In this document: piece after piece, positions 29,720 to 40,748 of the stretch
Layout of the letters: each line of letters opens with the position of its first letter
Position numbering within the stretch: the first letter of the stretch is position 1
Assembly (NCBI RefSeq): GCF_005405225.1
Contig: NZ_BJDQ01000001.1
Coordinates: forward strand, 149,046 to 213,045
Source: Enterococcus dongliensis
Lineage (GTDB): Bacteria; Bacillota; Bacilli; Lactobacillales; Enterococcaceae
Reading direction: 5' to 3'
DNA: 64,000 nt
Notes under the pieces: generated by a model
The model's input: only the letters and a program-made list of their open reading frames with translations
Told to the model about the DNA's origin: nothing
The model's database searches: none
Translations under genes and position numbers: made by a program

Positions 29720-30541
29720 ATGGAAAACTTTCAGTTAGGAAAACTTCATTTAAAAACAATCGCTATTCGGGTACGTGATCGCGATGGCATGATCCACTTT
29801 TACCGAGATATCATTGGCCTTCATTTATTGCGAGAAGAAAATGAATTAGCGATTTTAGGATACAAAGATCCAGCCAGTGAATTGCTTTGGTTGGAGGAAA
29901 GTCCACGGGCAGATGAACATCGTGGCGAGATTAAGAAAATGCAGCGAGTGTCATTAGTTGTACCGAACATTGAAGAACTAGCCAATGTTTATTATCGTGC
30001 AGAAAAGGCAGACTATCCAGTCAAATCAGCTTTGCAAGCGGATGAGGAAAAGGGACTACTTTTTGAAGATCCTGAAGGCAACGAACTTGAGATTTTCTAT
30101 GCACCTAGTAATGAACGATCGATTGCAGAACCGATTGAATTGGATTCTACTGAATTGTTGAAAGAATCGACCAAACGTGAAAAGATCCATGCTGCTTATT
30201 TTGACAAGATTCATTTAAATGTCAGTGATGTGGAAAAACAGCAAGCATTTCTAGCCGATATTTTAGGATTGACTGTCCATGATGAAAGCAAAGAAGAGCT
30301 GTTGTTGAATCGCGGCGAATTTAATGTAGGCTTAACGACAGCGACAGGCGGCACAATTGATTTGCCAACAGATAAAGTGTTAGGCTTGGATTTTCTACAA
30401 TTCAAAGTGTCTAAAGAAAAGTTATTAGAATTACACAAGCATTTGAATGAAGAGAAATTAGACTATTTCTGCGATAAAAAAGAAACTTTGATTACACTCT
30501 ACGATGCGGCTGGGATTGAATGGTGGTTCGTATTGAAATAA
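29720..30541 (+). CDS. VOC family ring-cleaving dioxygenase-like protein (CatE-like)
   Basis: A 273-residue protein with two glyoxalase/VOC modules (about 10-130 and 165-272). Each half has a HLKTI or KIHLN opening strand and a closing DPEGNELEIFYAP or DAAGIEWWFV strand, the pattern of CatE/YfiE catechol-dioxygenase relatives. The second module looks less complete in metal residues. It starts at ATG 29720 behind GGAGGG and has its own terminator. The substrate is unknown. Confidence 0.83.
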   Translation: MENFQLGKLHLKTIAIRVRDRDGMIHFYRDIIGLHLLREENELAILGYKDPASELLWLEESPRADEHRGEIKKMQRVSLVVPNIEELANVYYRAEKADYPVKSALQADEEKGLLFEDPEGNELEIFYAPSNERSIAEPIELDSTELLKESTKREKIHAAYFDKIHLNVSDVEKQQAFLADILGLTVHDESKEELLLNRGEFNVGLTTATGGTIDLPTDKVLGLDFLQFKVSKEKLLELHKHLNEEKLDYFCDKKETLITLYDAAGIEWWFVLK

Positions 30542-30577
30542 AAAAAAGACGTGACTAGTTGATGTCACGTCTTTTTA
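30542..30577 (+). terminator. Terminator
   Basis: AAAGACGTGAC pairs with GTCACGTCTTT around an 8-base loop, followed by TT. Confidence 0.9.
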
Positions 30578-30710
30578 TGCAATCAATCGAACATGATTCC
30601 AATGCCTAAAGGGTAGACAAACATTGTTATACAGCTTAAAAAACTGTATTTTATTAATAATAAGTAATTTGTTGATTTATAAGGATACTTTCCAAAAAAG
30701 GAGGAGTTTT

Positions 30711-31742
30711 ATGTATCCTGAAACACTTCGCTTGATTGAAGAAAAAAGACAAGCCGGTGTTTTTCCTGGTGCTGTTTTTAGTTTTATCGAAGACGATCGT
30801 GAAGAGAACCACGTTTTAGGCAATAGCCAAGTGGAACCGGAAGAAATTTTGATGCACGAGGATTTTCTTTTTGATGTGGCTTCGTTAACCAAAGTTGTTT
30901 GTACGACGACAATGCTGCTGAAATTAAAAGAAGCTGGTCAGCTTTTTTGGGATCAGTCCTTGCATGAAATATTGCCAGAATTTCAAGATGAATCGATCAC
31001 ATTGCGTCATTTATTAACACATACGTCAGATATCAAGACGTATATCCCACAACGTGACCAATTAAATGCAGAAGAATTGCGTGCAGCGTATTTGACCTTA
31101 CAACCTGGTGATCAGCTGGGAAAAATTGTGCAATATACCGACGCAGGAACAATTTTACTAGGTTTTTTGCTTGAGAAATATTATCAAAAAGATACAGTAG
31201 CTGTTTTTAAAGAAGAAGTATTGCAGCCGTTAGGAATGACAGACAGTCTTTTTTTGCCGCAAGCTCCTTATGATAAAATCGTGCCCACTCAAAAATTGGC
31301 TGATGGTACCATTTTGAAAGGGAAGACTCATGATCCCAAAGCGCGGGTTTTAGCTGCACATGCCGGTAATGCAGGATTATTTACGACTGTGAAAGATTTA
31401 AGTAAATTTGCAAAAATGTATTTGAATCTCGGACATATAAAGGATATGATTTATTTAAAAGAGGAAACAATCCGAGAATTATTGGACGATCAGACCCCAT
31501 CAGGAAAAGGGAAGCGCTCGATTGGTTGGGATTTGAAATTTAGTCCGCTTGATCAATCAGTGCTGCTTTTCCATACCGGTTATACCGGGACTTTTCTTGT
31601 GTTGGATATCATAAAGCAGTCTGCGTTTATTTTTCTATCCAATCGTGTACATCCTAGTGACCACCGCGCTAGTTATGTAATCCAGCGTGATGAGATCTTA
31701 GCCAGCTATTTACAAGAACGGGCAACGAGGTATCAAAAGTAA
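30711..31742 (+). CDS. Beta-lactamase-fold serine hydrolase
   Basis: A 343-residue serine hydrolase of the class C beta-lactamase / PBP4*-like family. The nucleophile motif SxxK is present as SLTK (VASLTKVV), the Tyr motif as YTD in QYTDAGTI, and the third motif as HTG in FHTGYTG. No signal peptide is visible, so it may act in the cytoplasm, perhaps as an esterase. It starts at ATG 30711 behind AAAGGAGGAG; the longer frame from 30624 lacks a ribosome site. It stands alone before manA. Confidence 0.87.
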   Translation: MYPETLRLIEEKRQAGVFPGAVFSFIEDDREENHVLGNSQVEPEEILMHEDFLFDVASLTKVVCTTTMLLKLKEAGQLFWDQSLHEILPEFQDESITLRHLLTHTSDIKTYIPQRDQLNAEELRAAYLTLQPGDQLGKIVQYTDAGTILLGFLLEKYYQKDTVAVFKEEVLQPLGMTDSLFLPQAPYDKIVPTQKLADGTILKGKTHDPKARVLAAHAGNAGLFTTVKDLSKFAKMYLNLGHIKDMIYLKEETIRELLDDQTPSGKGKRSIGWDLKFSPLDQSVLLFHTGYTGTFLVLDIIKQSAFIFLSNRVHPSDHRASYVIQRDEILASYLQERATRYQK

Positions 31743-31875
31743 TTAGATTTTTAATCGATCACTTGAGTTGATTAAAAAAGTTGTGCAAATGAGCAGCAAA
31801 CTATCAATAGGATAGGTTTGTCAATGTACCTTATTTTCTACTAGAAAAAATAATACAGTAAAAGGAGCAAAAATC

Positions 31876-32823
31876 ATGGAACCATTATTTTTACAACCAG
31901 TTTTTCAAGAAAAAATTTGGGGCGGCAATCAGCTGCATACCATTTTTGGTTTTGATATCCCTAATGAAAAAATTGGAGAGGACTGGGCGATCAGCGGGCA
32001 TCCACACGGTGTCAGCATCGTAGAAAACGGACCTTACAAAGGCTGGAAAGTCAGTGACCTTTGGACTGAACATCGAGAATTATTTGGTCATGCAAAAGGG
32101 GATGTGTTCCCGTTATTGACTAAAATCTTAGATGCTGAAGATGATCTGTCTGTTCAAGTCCATCCAGATGATAGCTATGGATTGGAACACGAAGGCGAAT
32201 TAGGAAAAACAGAATGTTGGTACATTATCAATGCTAAACCAGGTTCAGAAATCGTTTATGGACACAATGCTAAAACACGTGAAGAACTAGCCGAAATGAT
32301 CAAAGAAGAACGCTGGGATGATCTGCTTCGTCGTGTTCCAGTAAAAAAAGGTGATTTTTTCTATGTGCCAAGCGGAACGATTCATGCAATCGGAAAAGGC
32401 ATCATGATTTTAGAAACGCAGCAAAGCTCAGATACGACTTATCGAGTGTATGATTATGATCGAAAAGATGATCAAGGCAACACCCGTGAATTACACATCC
32501 AACAATCCATTGATGTGACGACAGTACCTGCAATCAGCCCAGAATTAGAAGTATCAGAAAGTAAAAAAGGAAAATCATCTGTCGTTACTTATTTGAAAAC
32601 AGATTTTTTCAATGTCTACGAATGGGATGTCGTTGGTGAACTTTCTTTGAAAAAAACAGGAGATTATACGCTTGTAACTGTAATTGAAGGATACGGAAAT
32701 CTGATTGTCAACGATCAAAGTTACGAAATGAAGCCAGGAACAAGCTGTATTTTGCCAGCGCAGATTACTGAATGGAAAGTGGAAGGCGAAATGAAAATCA
32801 TCGCTTCGACACCAGGAGAATAA
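31876..32823 (+). CDS. manA: Mannose-6-phosphate isomerase, class I
   Basis: This 315-residue zinc enzyme interconverts mannose-6-phosphate and fructose-6-phosphate. Family marks are the start FLQPVFQEKIWGGNQL, the metal site DLSVQVHPDDSYGLEHEGELGKTE (quoted only as VQVHPDD) and FYVPSGTIHAIGKG near residue 160. Length is normal for the short Firmicute type. ATG 31876 follows AAAGGAG. It has no PTS genes next to it. Confidence 0.95.
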   Translation: MEPLFLQPVFQEKIWGGNQLHTIFGFDIPNEKIGEDWAISGHPHGVSIVENGPYKGWKVSDLWTEHRELFGHAKGDVFPLLTKILDAEDDLSVQVHPDDSYGLEHEGELGKTECWYIINAKPGSEIVYGHNAKTREELAEMIKEERWDDLLRRVPVKKGDFFYVPSGTIHAIGKGIMILETQQSSDTTYRVYDYDRKDDQGNTRELHIQQSIDVTTVPAISPELEVSESKKGKSSVVTYLKTDFFNVYEWDVVGELSLKKTGDYTLVTVIEGYGNLIVNDQSYEMKPGTSCILPAQITEWKVEGEMKIIASTPGE

Positions 32824-32881
32824 TCGGGTCATCGATTAGAAAGATGCGAAAAACTAAGCCGACTTTTTTATAAATAGTTAA

Positions 32882-32921
32882 GGGGCTGTGACAGCAATCT
32901 GTCACAGCCCCGATTTTATTT
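32882..32921. terminator. Bidirectional terminator between manA and gatD
   Basis: GGGGCTGTGACA and TGTCACAGCCCC form a perfect 12-bp stem with a 6-base loop. The plus strand goes on with GATTTTATTT, a moderate T-tail; the minus-strand tail is weaker. Confidence 0.85.
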
Positions 32922-33606
32922 ATGGAAGTTGCGGTAATTCTACCGATTCGCCATATTTATTTTTTAAAGCAGTATGAAGCAAACGCACAGCTAATGACTT
33001 GTTACGAGCTAAGATTGGTCCGTGAAAATATGAACCGTAGACATTTTTGTAGATGACGCCTTCGCCTTGATCTTCACCGTTATTTCCATTGCCTTTAACG
33101 ATTGTGCCAAGGGGACGTTCACCTTTTCCTAAAAAGGTACGGCCATTGTGATTTTCAAAACCATAATAAGTTTCGCCAAATTCTTCATTGTGAATCTCAA
33201 TATCACCAATGAAGCGATGGTTATCTTGACTCAAAGTATAGTGATCCAACGCACCGATTCCTTCAATTTTTTCGCCATTTGCTCCAATGTAATAGTGGCC
33301 TAACAATTGGTAGCCGCCGCAGATTGACAATAATACACCGTTATTTTCAATGTATCGAGTCAAGTCTTCTTTTTTTGTTTGGATGTCTTTGGAGACGATC
33401 ACTTGCTCGTAATCTTGTCCGCCGCCAATAAAAACAAAATCATATTTATCTGGATCGAATTCTTGATAGATACTGACAATCTCTGAGTGGATTTGGATGC
33501 CCATTTGTTTGGCATAATAATTTAAAGTCAAGAGATTCCCATTATCCCCGTAAGTATTCAATAAATTCCCGTATAAATGTGCTAAGTTCAATTCATAGTT
33601 AGCCAC
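32920..33606 (-). CDS. gatD: Lipid II isoglutaminyl synthase, glutaminase subunit
   Basis: A 228-residue class I glutamine amidotransferase. With MurT it turns the D-Glu of lipid II into D-isoglutamine, needed for normal peptidoglycan cross-linking. It has the [12 protein letters not shown] opening, the nucleophile elbow SICGGYQ (Cys near residue 96) and HGPILARN with the catalytic His. I start it at GTG 33606, 8 bases after GGAGG, where it overlaps the murT stop; ATG 33621 lacks a ribosome site. Confidence 0.93.
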   Translation of the reverse strand: MANYELNLAHLYGNLLNTYGDNGNLLTLNYYAKQMGIQIHSEIVSIYQEFDPDKYDFVFIGGGQDYEQVIVSKDIQTKKEDLTRYIENNGVLLSICGGYQLLGHYYIGANGEKIEGIGALDHYTLSQDNHRFIGDIEIHNEEFGETYYGFENHNGRTFLGKGERPLGTIVKGNGNNGEDQGEGVIYKNVYGSYFHGPILARNKSLAVRLLHTALKNKYGESVELPQLP

Positions 33607-34954
33607 GATCCATACCTCCATTGATGTAGCCTTGTTGGGCTAATTCTTTGCGTAATTGTAAAACGGCAGTGTAAGTTGCTAAGATATACACGTGATCAGT
33701 CGGCAGTTGTTGAATCTTTTCAATCACGTCTGTTAAACTTTCTGTCTCAGTCAACTTCTCATCAAGAATACCGGCAACACGTAATCTCAATGCCATATCC
33801 GTATGGCGATCGCCGCCTGCAATCACTGCAGGAATATCCATTTCAGCAAAGGCTTCGTGATTGCCATCCCAGATCCAACTGATGTCGATACCGTCTGCAT
33901 AATTCGCATTCAATAATGAGACCAGTGAGAAAGGATAAGGTGCTAAACCGATCATGTCGATTACTTGGTTCAAACCAACAGGATTTTTTACTAAGACCAA
34001 TGTGCATTTTTTTCCAGCGATGTCGAATTCTTCTTGTCGGCCAAAAACTTTTTCATCATAGCCTAAGCCGCGTTTGATTTTCTCTTTTGAAACACCGTAG
34101 TATTCTGCCACAGCTGTCGCTGCTAATGCATTGTAGACGTTGTACATCCCGCCAACTTCGATTTTATATGCTTGTCCATCGATTACAAACTCTGAAGATT
34201 GATTGTCCATGGCTGTTATTTCAGTCAGTTGATAATCCAATTCTGGACGATGGAAACCACAGTTGGGACAATAGTATTTTCCAAGGTTGGCGTAAGTGAT
34301 CATTTTATACCGTAAAATATGCTGACATTTTGGACAAAGCAGGCCATCAGTATTGTAATGGGCCTCTTGATCTTCATCAGGCAAATGATCAAAACCATAA
34401 TATTTTCGCGGATTGACCGTTTTTAAGGAATTAAAAATAGGAGAATCCCCATTACATAAAATCGGAGCCTCCGGGGACTTTGCCGCGCCGTCAACGATTA
34501 ATTTATAAGTCGTATAAATCTCACCATATCGATCCATTTGGTCACGGAAAATATTAGTAAATAAGAACAATTCCGGTTTGATGTACTCAGTCACTTTGCT
34601 TAGACTAGCTTCATCAATCTCTAGAACTGCAATTTTTTTGCCGCCTTTTTTTCCTTTTGCTTTCAAAAAAGTTGAGACGATTCCTTGTGCCATATTAGCA
34701 CCAGTGGGGTTTGTTAGTACATCATCAAATTCTTGTTTTAAAATATTAACAGTTAAAGCAGTCGTCAATGTTTTCCCGTTAGTTCCGGTCACGACGACGA
34801 CTTTGTAATCTTTTACTAAAGTATCTAAAATTTTAGGGTCCATTTTTAAAGCAAGCTGACCGGGATAACTCGATCCGCCTTTAAAAAAAGTTTTCAATAC
34901 CCATTGAGCGCTTCTACCAGCAGTGATCGCTAGTTGACTACGTAAGCTCATCAT
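33599..34954 (-). CDS. murT: Lipid II isoglutaminyl synthase, ligase subunit
   Basis: A 451-residue Mur-ligase-like protein that activates the glutamate of lipid II with ATP and receives ammonia from GatD. The P-loop VVTGTNGKT is near residue 55. A ribbon with two CxxC pairs (CPKC and CPNC, residues about 205-230) is the MurT zinc-binding insertion. The C-terminal ligase domain follows. Two ATGs (34954, 34951) follow GGAGGA. Translation is coupled to gatD by an 8-base overlap. Confidence 0.95.
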   Translation of the reverse strand: MMSLRSQLAITAGRSAQWVLKTFFKGGSSYPGQLALKMDPKILDTLVKDYKVVVVTGTNGKTLTTALTVNILKQEFDDVLTNPTGANMAQGIVSTFLKAKGKKGGKKIAVLEIDEASLSKVTEYIKPELFLFTNIFRDQMDRYGEIYTTYKLIVDGAAKSPEAPILCNGDSPIFNSLKTVNPRKYYGFDHLPDEDQEAHYNTDGLLCPKCQHILRYKMITYANLGKYYCPNCGFHRPELDYQLTEITAMDNQSSEFVIDGQAYKIEVGGMYNVYNALAATAVAEYYGVSKEKIKRGLGYDEKVFGRQEEFDIAGKKCTLVLVKNPVGLNQVIDMIGLAPYPFSLVSLLNANYADGIDISWIWDGNHEAFAEMDIPAVIAGGDRHTDMALRLRVAGILDEKLTETESLTDVIEKIQQLPTDHVYILATYTAVLQLRKELAQQGYINGGMDRG

Positions 34955-35071
34955 ACATCCTCCATGTCTGTAACAAATTTAATTTATCTTATCATATTTA
35001 AAAACAAAGTTTAAACAGCTTTCCTTTTTCTTAAGGTTCTAATCAGTTGGAATAGTGAAAAGTTCTTTCAC

Positions 35072-35100
35072 AAAAAAAGCCGGAGCAAGAATTTGCTCCT
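35072..35100 (-). terminator. Terminator of the potassium transporter gene
   Basis: AGGAGCAA pairs with TTGCTCC on the minus strand, followed by GGCTTTTTTT. It overlaps the stop codon of the gene. Confidence 0.85.
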
Positions 35101-36496
35101 AGCCAATAATAATCTTTTCTTCTGGAAATTCATAGCCTAAATCTTGGGTTTCTTTCGGTACAAAAAGCAGCAACGTATACAGCATTCCGATGCGGCCGAT
35201 GAACATCAAAATAGCAATCATAATTTTTCCAGTATTAGAAAGATCAGCAGTGATGCCTAGTGAAAGTCCCGTTGTCCCAAAAGCAGAAGTAACCTCAACA
35301 ATGATTGAAATCAAGGATTGATCTTCAGTCGCCGTTAAAAAGAGGATACTGAACAAACACATCCCCGCAGAGAGCATAAAGACGACCACTGATTTACGAA
35401 CATCTTCTTGAGCAATCTTCCGACCAAATACGTTGATGTCATTTTCATTTTTCAAAAAAGAGTACAAATACAAACCGATAATAGCAATCGTTGTAGTTCG
35501 CACCCCGCCACCGACAGAACTAGGAGAACAGCCGATAAACATTAACAAGGCAAAAATAATCAACGTCGTATTTTGAAAACTGGACAAATCATGGATCTGC
35601 AGACCAGCATTCCGTGTCGTCATAGAGTAAAATGAAGAATTCAGCCACTGATCAAACACATTCATGTCAGCAAAACTATGATCTTTTTCTAATAACCAGA
35701 TTGCAACAGCGCCGCCGATAAAAAGTACAAAGAATGCTAATAAAGCGATCTTTGAAAAAAGGCTGAAACGAAAAGGCAGTTTTGAATCAGATTTCTTATG
35801 AAAGATCCAGCCATGAAAATCCATCAAAACTGGAAAACCAATTCCACCGATAAAAATCAAAAGCATAATCGTAACGATGAAAAACACATCATGAGAAAAA
35901 GGGATGATCGATTCTCCAGTCACATCAAAACCAGAATTGGTCAGCGCAGAGATTGATTGATAAAAACCAAAAAAGATTGCTTCGGAGATTTTTTGATAAT
36001 AACCGGCAAGATAAAAATAAAGGGAAAAAATCGTGCCAAAGAGAACTTCGATTGCTAGCAGCATCGTAAAAGTGACCCGGATTAAGTTGACGATGCCGCT
36101 AAGTCGGGGCTGGTTCATATCGGTCATGATTAATTGCCGCTGTTTCAAAGTGATCCGTCGTTTGGACACAATAAAAAAGAAGGTAGTGATCATCATGATT
36201 CCTAAACCGCCGATGTGAAATAAAACTTCTAACACTAAAACACCGGCGTCATTAAAGACTGAATTGATATCAAACGTTGTTAAGCCAGTAACTGAAATCG
36301 TTGAGATCGCCATAAAGACCATATCTAAAAATGAAGCGTGTGAATCAGGTTCGCGAAAAGCAGGCAGATGAAACAAAATCAATGCCAACACGGTCATTGC
36401 CAAGTAATAAAAGACGATGATCTGAATCGAAGAAAAATGATTGTTTATTTTTTGCCAATTTTTTTTGAAAAAACTAACTCGTCGATCAAAATTCAT
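35099..36496 (-). CDS. KtrB/TrkH-family potassium uptake channel
   Basis: A 465-residue membrane protein built of four M1-P-M2 repeats, the K+ transporter fold of the Trk/Ktr/HKT family. Selectivity-filter-like loops are seen around ISVTGLTTFD, ALTNSGFDV, MTTRNAGLQ and SAFGTTGLS. It needs a KtrA or TrkA gating subunit, which is not in the window. The start is ATG 36496 behind AAAGGAG; the frame from 36550 lacks a ribosome site. Length fits KtrB. Confidence 0.9.
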   Translation of the reverse strand: MNFDRRVSFFKKNWQKINNHFSSIQIIVFYYLAMTVLALILFHLPAFREPDSHASFLDMVFMAISTISVTGLTTFDINSVFNDAGVLVLEVLFHIGGLGIMMITTFFFIVSKRRITLKQRQLIMTDMNQPRLSGIVNLIRVTFTMLLAIEVLFGTIFSLYFYLAGYYQKISEAIFFGFYQSISALTNSGFDVTGESIIPFSHDVFFIVTIMLLIFIGGIGFPVLMDFHGWIFHKKSDSKLPFRFSLFSKIALLAFFVLFIGGAVAIWLLEKDHSFADMNVFDQWLNSSFYSMTTRNAGLQIHDLSSFQNTTLIIFALLMFIGCSPSSVGGGVRTTTIAIIGLYLYSFLKNENDINVFGRKIAQEDVRKSVVVFMLSAGMCLFSILFLTATEDQSLISIIVEVTSAFGTTGLSLGITADLSNTGKIMIAILMFIGRIGMLYTLLLFVPKETQDLGYEFPEEKIIIG

Positions 36497-36866
36497 GAAA
36501 AACTCCTTTGATGATCTATTCAAAAATTTGAACAGTAAAATTTTTAACAATAAATTCAGTATAGCATGGTTCTATAAAAAAAACTTCCGCCAAATCGGTA
36601 AGAAAAGAGCCGTTGTCGGCACTTGATTGGCTCCTGATCTTAGCTATCATAGCGTGATCTGTCATCAAAGTTTTTCGCAATTGCTCTACAGGACTGACGC
36701 CAATTATAAAAAATGGGCACAAGTTATTTGTTTAACAGTCAACCACGACTTTCTTGAAAATAGTAAATGATTCTACTAAGACGGTACGTTCTTGAAAATT
36801 ATTACTGTAAATAATCTAGCTTTTCCGCTATAATACGATAGGAACAAAAGGGAAAGGTGACAAGAA
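36497..36866. other. Intergenic region with tdk promoter
   Basis: Between divergent ktrB and tdk I see no credible gene; short frames on both strands lack ribosome sites. A TATAAT box at 36829-36834 probably drives tdk, without a convincing -35. Confidence 0.5.
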
Positions 36867-37448
36867 ATGGCCCAGCTTTTTTTTAAATATGGTGCAATGA
36901 ATAGTGGTAAGACGATTGAAATCTTAAAAGTTGCCCATAATTATGAGGAACAAAATAAACCGGTGGTCTTGATGACCAGTGGATTGGATACGCGTGAAGG
37001 CGTAGGAACGATCTCTAGCCGGATCGGGTTGAGCCGCTCGGCGGTGCCGATTTTTCCTGAGACCGATATTTTTGAATTTATTAACAGTCTTGATTACAAA
37101 CCTTATTGTGTGCTCATCGATGAATCACAGTTTTTAACGAAAGAACATGTTATCCAATTGGCTCAGGTTGTAGATGAACTGGATATTCCAGTGATGGCTT
37201 TCGGCTTAAAAAATGATTTCCGCAATGAAATGTTTGAAGGCTCAAAATATTTGTTGCTTTATGCTGATAAATTAGAAGAACTAAAAACAATTTGTTGGTT
37301 CTGCCATAAAAAAGCGACAATGAACTTGCATTACATCGATGGACGTCCAGTCTATGAAGGTGATCAAGTTCAAATCGGCGGTAATGAAGCTTATTATCCG
37401 GTTTGCCGCAAACATTATTTACATCCGGGAATTGATCATAGAGCGTAG
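36867..37448 (+). CDS. tdk: Thymidine kinase
   Basis: A 193-residue type II thymidine kinase that makes dTMP by salvage. The P-loop GAMNSGKT is at residues 9-16, the Walker B-like IDESQFL near 88, and a zinc ribbon has CWFC at about 146 and a later CRKH. ATG 36867 follows GGAAAGGTGA. It heads the tdk-prfA-prmC-sua5-glyA-upp order common in this group. Confidence 0.96.
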   Translation: MAQLFFKYGAMNSGKTIEILKVAHNYEEQNKPVVLMTSGLDTREGVGTISSRIGLSRSAVPIFPETDIFEFINSLDYKPYCVLIDESQFLTKEHVIQLAQVVDELDIPVMAFGLKNDFRNEMFEGSKYLLLYADKLEELKTICWFCHKKATMNLHYIDGRPVYEGDQVQIGGNEAYYPVCRKHYLHPGIDHRA

Positions 37449-37590
37449 ATACGTTAAAAAGTGATTGAATCGTTTCGCTGAATAGTAAGCTGATTTTTGT
37501 AGGTTTTAAAAATTTCGTAGAACGATCCACGTGATGAGTCGCAAACGGATTGAAAGTAATTATAGTAAAAAATTAGGAGGAATTTTATCC

Positions 37591-38664
37591 ATGTATGATC
37601 AACTGCAAGCAATCGAAGATCGTTATGAAGAGCTTGGCGAATTATTGAGTGATCCAGAAGTTATCAGTGACACTCAGCGTTTCATGCAGCTGTCAAAAGA
37701 AGAAGCCAACACTAGAGAAACTGTTGCCACATATCGTCGCTATAAAAAAGTAGTAGAAGGTATCCGGGATGCAGAAGAATTGTTAGGTGAAAATCTAGAT
37801 GCTGAAATGGCAGAGATGGCCAAAGAAGAACTATCTGATTTGAAAAAGGAAAAAGAAGTTCTAGAAGATGAAATTAAAATTTTACTTTTACCCAAAGATC
37901 CCAATGATGATAAGAACATCATCATGGAAATCCGAGGTGCAGCTGGTGGGGATGAAGCCGCATTATTTGCTGGGGATTTGTTCAATATGTATCAAAAATA
38001 TGCGGAAAGCCAAGGCTGGAAGACAGAAGTCATGGAAGCTAATGTAACAGGAATTGGTGGATACAAAGAAGTCATCATGATGATCACTGGCGATAATGTT
38101 TATTCAAAATTGAAATACGAAAGCGGCGCTCATCGTGTTCAACGAGTACCGTCGACAGAATCACAAGGGCGTATCCATACATCTACTGCAACAGTCGTAG
38201 TGATGCCAGAAGCAGAAGAAGTAGAGATTGATATGGCGGACAAAGATATTCGAACGGATATTTATCACGCATCAGGTGCCGGTGGACAGCACGTCAATAA
38301 AACAGCATCGGCTGTTCGTTTGACACATATCCCAACAGGAATCGTTGTAGCGATGCAAGATGAACGTTCACAGATAAAAAACCGTGAAAAGGCGATGAAG
38401 ATTTTACGTGCGCGCGTCTATGACAAAATCCAACAAGAAGCGCAAAGTGAATACGATGCTAGCCGTAAATCTGCAGTTGGTACAGGTGATCGTTCTGAAC
38501 GTATCCGTACGTACAACTTCCCACAAAATCGTGTGACCGATCATCGTATTGGTCTAACTATCCAAAAATTAGATCAGATCTTAGCAGGCAAGCTAGATGA
38601 GATTATCGATGCCTTGATTATGTATGATCAAACCAAGAAACTGGAAGATATGCAAAATGGCTAA
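37591..38664 (+). CDS. prfA: Peptide chain release factor 1
   Basis: A 357-residue release factor that reads UAA and UAG stop codons and frees the peptide. The GGQ motif is in [10 protein letters not shown] and the codon-reading loop lies in the domain before it. The start is ATG 37591 behind AGGAGG, giving [16 protein letters not shown]; the longer frame from 37531 has no ribosome site. It overlaps prmC by 8 bases, the enzyme that methylates its GGQ glutamine. Confidence 0.97.
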   Translation: MYDQLQAIEDRYEELGELLSDPEVISDTQRFMQLSKEEANTRETVATYRRYKKVVEGIRDAEELLGENLDAEMAEMAKEELSDLKKEKEVLEDEIKILLLPKDPNDDKNIIMEIRGAAGGDEAALFAGDLFNMYQKYAESQGWKTEVMEANVTGIGGYKEVIMMITGDNVYSKLKYESGAHRVQRVPSTESQGRIHTSTATVVVMPEAEEVEIDMADKDIRTDIYHASGAGGQHVNKTASAVRLTHIPTGIVVAMQDERSQIKNREKAMKILRARVYDKIQQEAQSEYDASRKSAVGTGDRSERIRTYNFPQNRVTDHRIGLTIQKLDQILAGKLDEIIDALIMYDQTKKLEDMQNG

Positions 38665-39487
38665 AACTTATGTAGAAGTCCTGTCAGGGGCTTCTTCTTT
38701 TTTAGAAGTTGCTGGTAAAGAAGGCTATGCGATTGAGTATCTTTTTTTAGCTCGAAAAAAATGGGATAAAACTCAATGGTTGATCCATATGCGCGAAGAG
38801 ATTTCACCAGAAGATGAGGAGCAAATTAAACAAGATGTAGCTCATCTGATGAAAAATATTCCTCCTCAGTATTTATTGGGATATGAATATTTTTTCGATC
38901 ATCGCTTTAAAGTTACGACGGATACATTGATTCCACGACCAGAAACAGAAGAATTGGTCGCTCTTTGTTTATCTATGAACGGAGATTTTCCCAAAAAAGT
39001 TGTAGATATTGGGACGGGGTCAGGAGCGATTGCAATCAGTCTAAAAATGAAACGTCAAAATTGGCAAGTAACAGCTGTCGATATTTCTGAAGCAGCATTG
39101 CGAGTTGCTAAAGAGAATGCAAAAAATTTAGCGGCGAAGATTCAGTTCAAGTACAGCGATGTATTATCAGCAATAACTGAGAAACAAGATATTATTATCA
39201 GCAATCCGCCCTATATCAGTAAAGCAGAATGGGATTTGATGGATGAGAGTGTCCGTACGTATGAACCTAAAACGGCACTGTTTGCAGAAAATGACGGACT
39301 AGCAATCTATCAAAAAATCTCAGTAGAAAGTCGAAGATTGTTAAATCCGCAAGGGATGATCTTTTTGGAGATTGGTTTTCAGCAAGGAAGTGCTGTACAA
39401 GAAATATTCCAGAAGATTTTTCCTGAAAAAAAAGTCACTGTTCATCAAGATATGTCCGGCAATGACCGAATGGTCGTTGTTTACTAA
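38657..39487 (+). CDS. prmC: Release factor glutamine methyltransferase
   Basis: A 276-residue SAM-dependent enzyme that methylates the GGQ glutamine of release factors. The SAM loop [14 protein letters not shown] and the catalytic NPPY in IISNPPYIS identify it. ATG 38657 overlaps the prfA stop, so translation is coupled; the upstream in-frame ATG at 38624 lies inside prfA. Confidence 0.96.
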   Translation: MAKTYVEVLSGASSFLEVAGKEGYAIEYLFLARKKWDKTQWLIHMREEISPEDEEQIKQDVAHLMKNIPPQYLLGYEYFFDHRFKVTTDTLIPRPETEELVALCLSMNGDFPKKVVDIGTGSGAIAISLKMKRQNWQVTAVDISEAALRVAKENAKNLAAKIQFKYSDVLSAITEKQDIIISNPPYISKAEWDLMDESVRTYEPKTALFAENDGLAIYQKISVESRRLLNPQGMIFLEIGFQQGSAVQEIFQKIFPEKKVTVHQDMSGNDRMVVVY

Positions 39488-39555
39488 AAATTATTTTTAG
39501 TGAGAATAATCATAAAAGAACACTGATATAACAGTGTTTAAAAATAAAAAAAAGT

Positions 39556-39598
39556 TATCAACATAGTTATGCACACTTGACAAGACCGTTATCCACAA
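39556..39598 (+). promoter_or_regulatory. DnaA-box cluster upstream of sua5
   Basis: Three DnaA-box-like 9-mers on one strand: TTATCAACA (39556-39564), TTATGCACA (39568-39576) and TTATCCACA (39590-39598). The last two fit TTATNCACA exactly. A further exact box, TTATCCACA, lies inside the gene at 39997-40005. In Bacillus a DnaA cluster is known near the sua5 homologue ywlC, so this may be a conserved DnaA-titrating or regulatory site. Confidence 0.7.
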
Positions 39599-39666
39599 TT
39601 CGGGGATAACTCGCCAATGAATAGGTTTAAATGAAGGAAAAGAAAAAAAGGAGCTGTGGAGAAACT

Positions 39667-40680
39667 GTGGAAACAAAAATTTTTCAATCAGATCAAATCA
39701 ATCATGCAGCAGCATTATTACGTCAAGGAGAATTGGTGGCTTTTCCAACCGAAACTGTTTATGGACTAGGGGCTAATGCATTGTTACCAAAATCAGTCGC
39801 ACAAGTTTTTGCGGTGAAGGGACGTCCTAGTGACAACCCATTGATCGTCCATGTAGTAGATTTTCCTATGACACAAAAATTTGTGGAAAGCTACCATCCA
39901 TTGACCGAAAAAATTGTGAAAAATTTTTGGCCAGGACCACTGACATTGATTTTTTCAATTAAATCAGGGAGTTTGAGCCCTGTGGTCACTGGGGGGTTAT
40001 CCACAGCAGCATTTCGAATGCCAGATAATAAAAAAACATTATCTTTAATTGAAGAAACTGGTGCACCGTTAGTAGGACCAAGTGCAAATACTTCAGGAAA
40101 ACCAAGTCCTACAACAGCAATGCACGTTTATCATGACTTAAAAGGAAAAATTGCTGGTATTCTAGACGATGGCGCGACACAGATTGGTGTAGAATCGACT
40201 GTTTTAGATTTAAGCGGCGAAGTACCGACAATTTTACGTCCTGGTGCGGTGACGAAGGAGCAGCTAGAAGATGTATTAGGAATTGAAGTTCCTTTAGATA
40301 AGCATTTAGTCAAAGAAAGTGAAACACCAAAGGCTCCAGGAATGAAATATAAACATTACTCGCCAGATACACCAGTCTTGATGATTCGACCAGATGATTG
40401 GGAAAAAGCGCTAGATTGGGCAGAAAAAAAAGACCAAAAAGTCGGCTTATTAGCAACACCGAAAATTGCAGAAAATTATAAAACAGCTGATCGTTTTGTA
40501 TTTGATGAAGATACAATCGAAGCAGCGACTCGCGGATTATTTAGTGGTTTACGGGCCCTGGACGAAGCGCATAAAGTGGATGTGATCTTTGCAGAGATAT
40601 TTCCAGAAGATCATTTAGGATTAGCTTATATGAATCGTTTGAAAAAAGCTGCTGCCCAAAACTATTTTGTAGAAAAGTAA
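39667..40680 (+). CDS. L-threonylcarbamoyladenylate synthase (Sua5/YwlC)
   Basis: A 337-residue enzyme that makes threonylcarbamoyl-AMP for the t6A37 tRNA modification. The YrdC core has [13 protein letters not shown] and [12 protein letters not shown]; the C-terminal Sua5 domain begins at about 230. The start is taken as GTG 39667 (METKIF), 5 bases after GGAG; ATG 39631 would add 12 lysine-rich residues and overlaps another ribosome site. DnaA boxes lie just upstream. Confidence 0.94.
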   Translation: METKIFQSDQINHAAALLRQGELVAFPTETVYGLGANALLPKSVAQVFAVKGRPSDNPLIVHVVDFPMTQKFVESYHPLTEKIVKNFWPGPLTLIFSIKSGSLSPVVTGGLSTAAFRMPDNKKTLSLIEETGAPLVGPSANTSGKPSPTTAMHVYHDLKGKIAGILDDGATQIGVESTVLDLSGEVPTILRPGAVTKEQLEDVLGIEVPLDKHLVKESETPKAPGMKYKHYSPDTPVLMIRPDDWEKALDWAEKKDQKVGLLATPKIAENYKTADRFVFDEDTIEAATRGLFSGLRALDEAHKVDVIFAEIFPEDHLGLAYMNRLKKAAAQNYFVEK

Positions 40681-40748
40681 ACAAAAAATTCGATTATCTG
40701 TTAAATCTTTCGTATACTAAAATCAGAAAATGGAAAGGTGGCGTTGGG

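Noticed and set aside
36441..36722. Short frames on both strands between ktrB and tdk
   Set aside because: No ribosome site, odd composition and overlap with the ktrB start.
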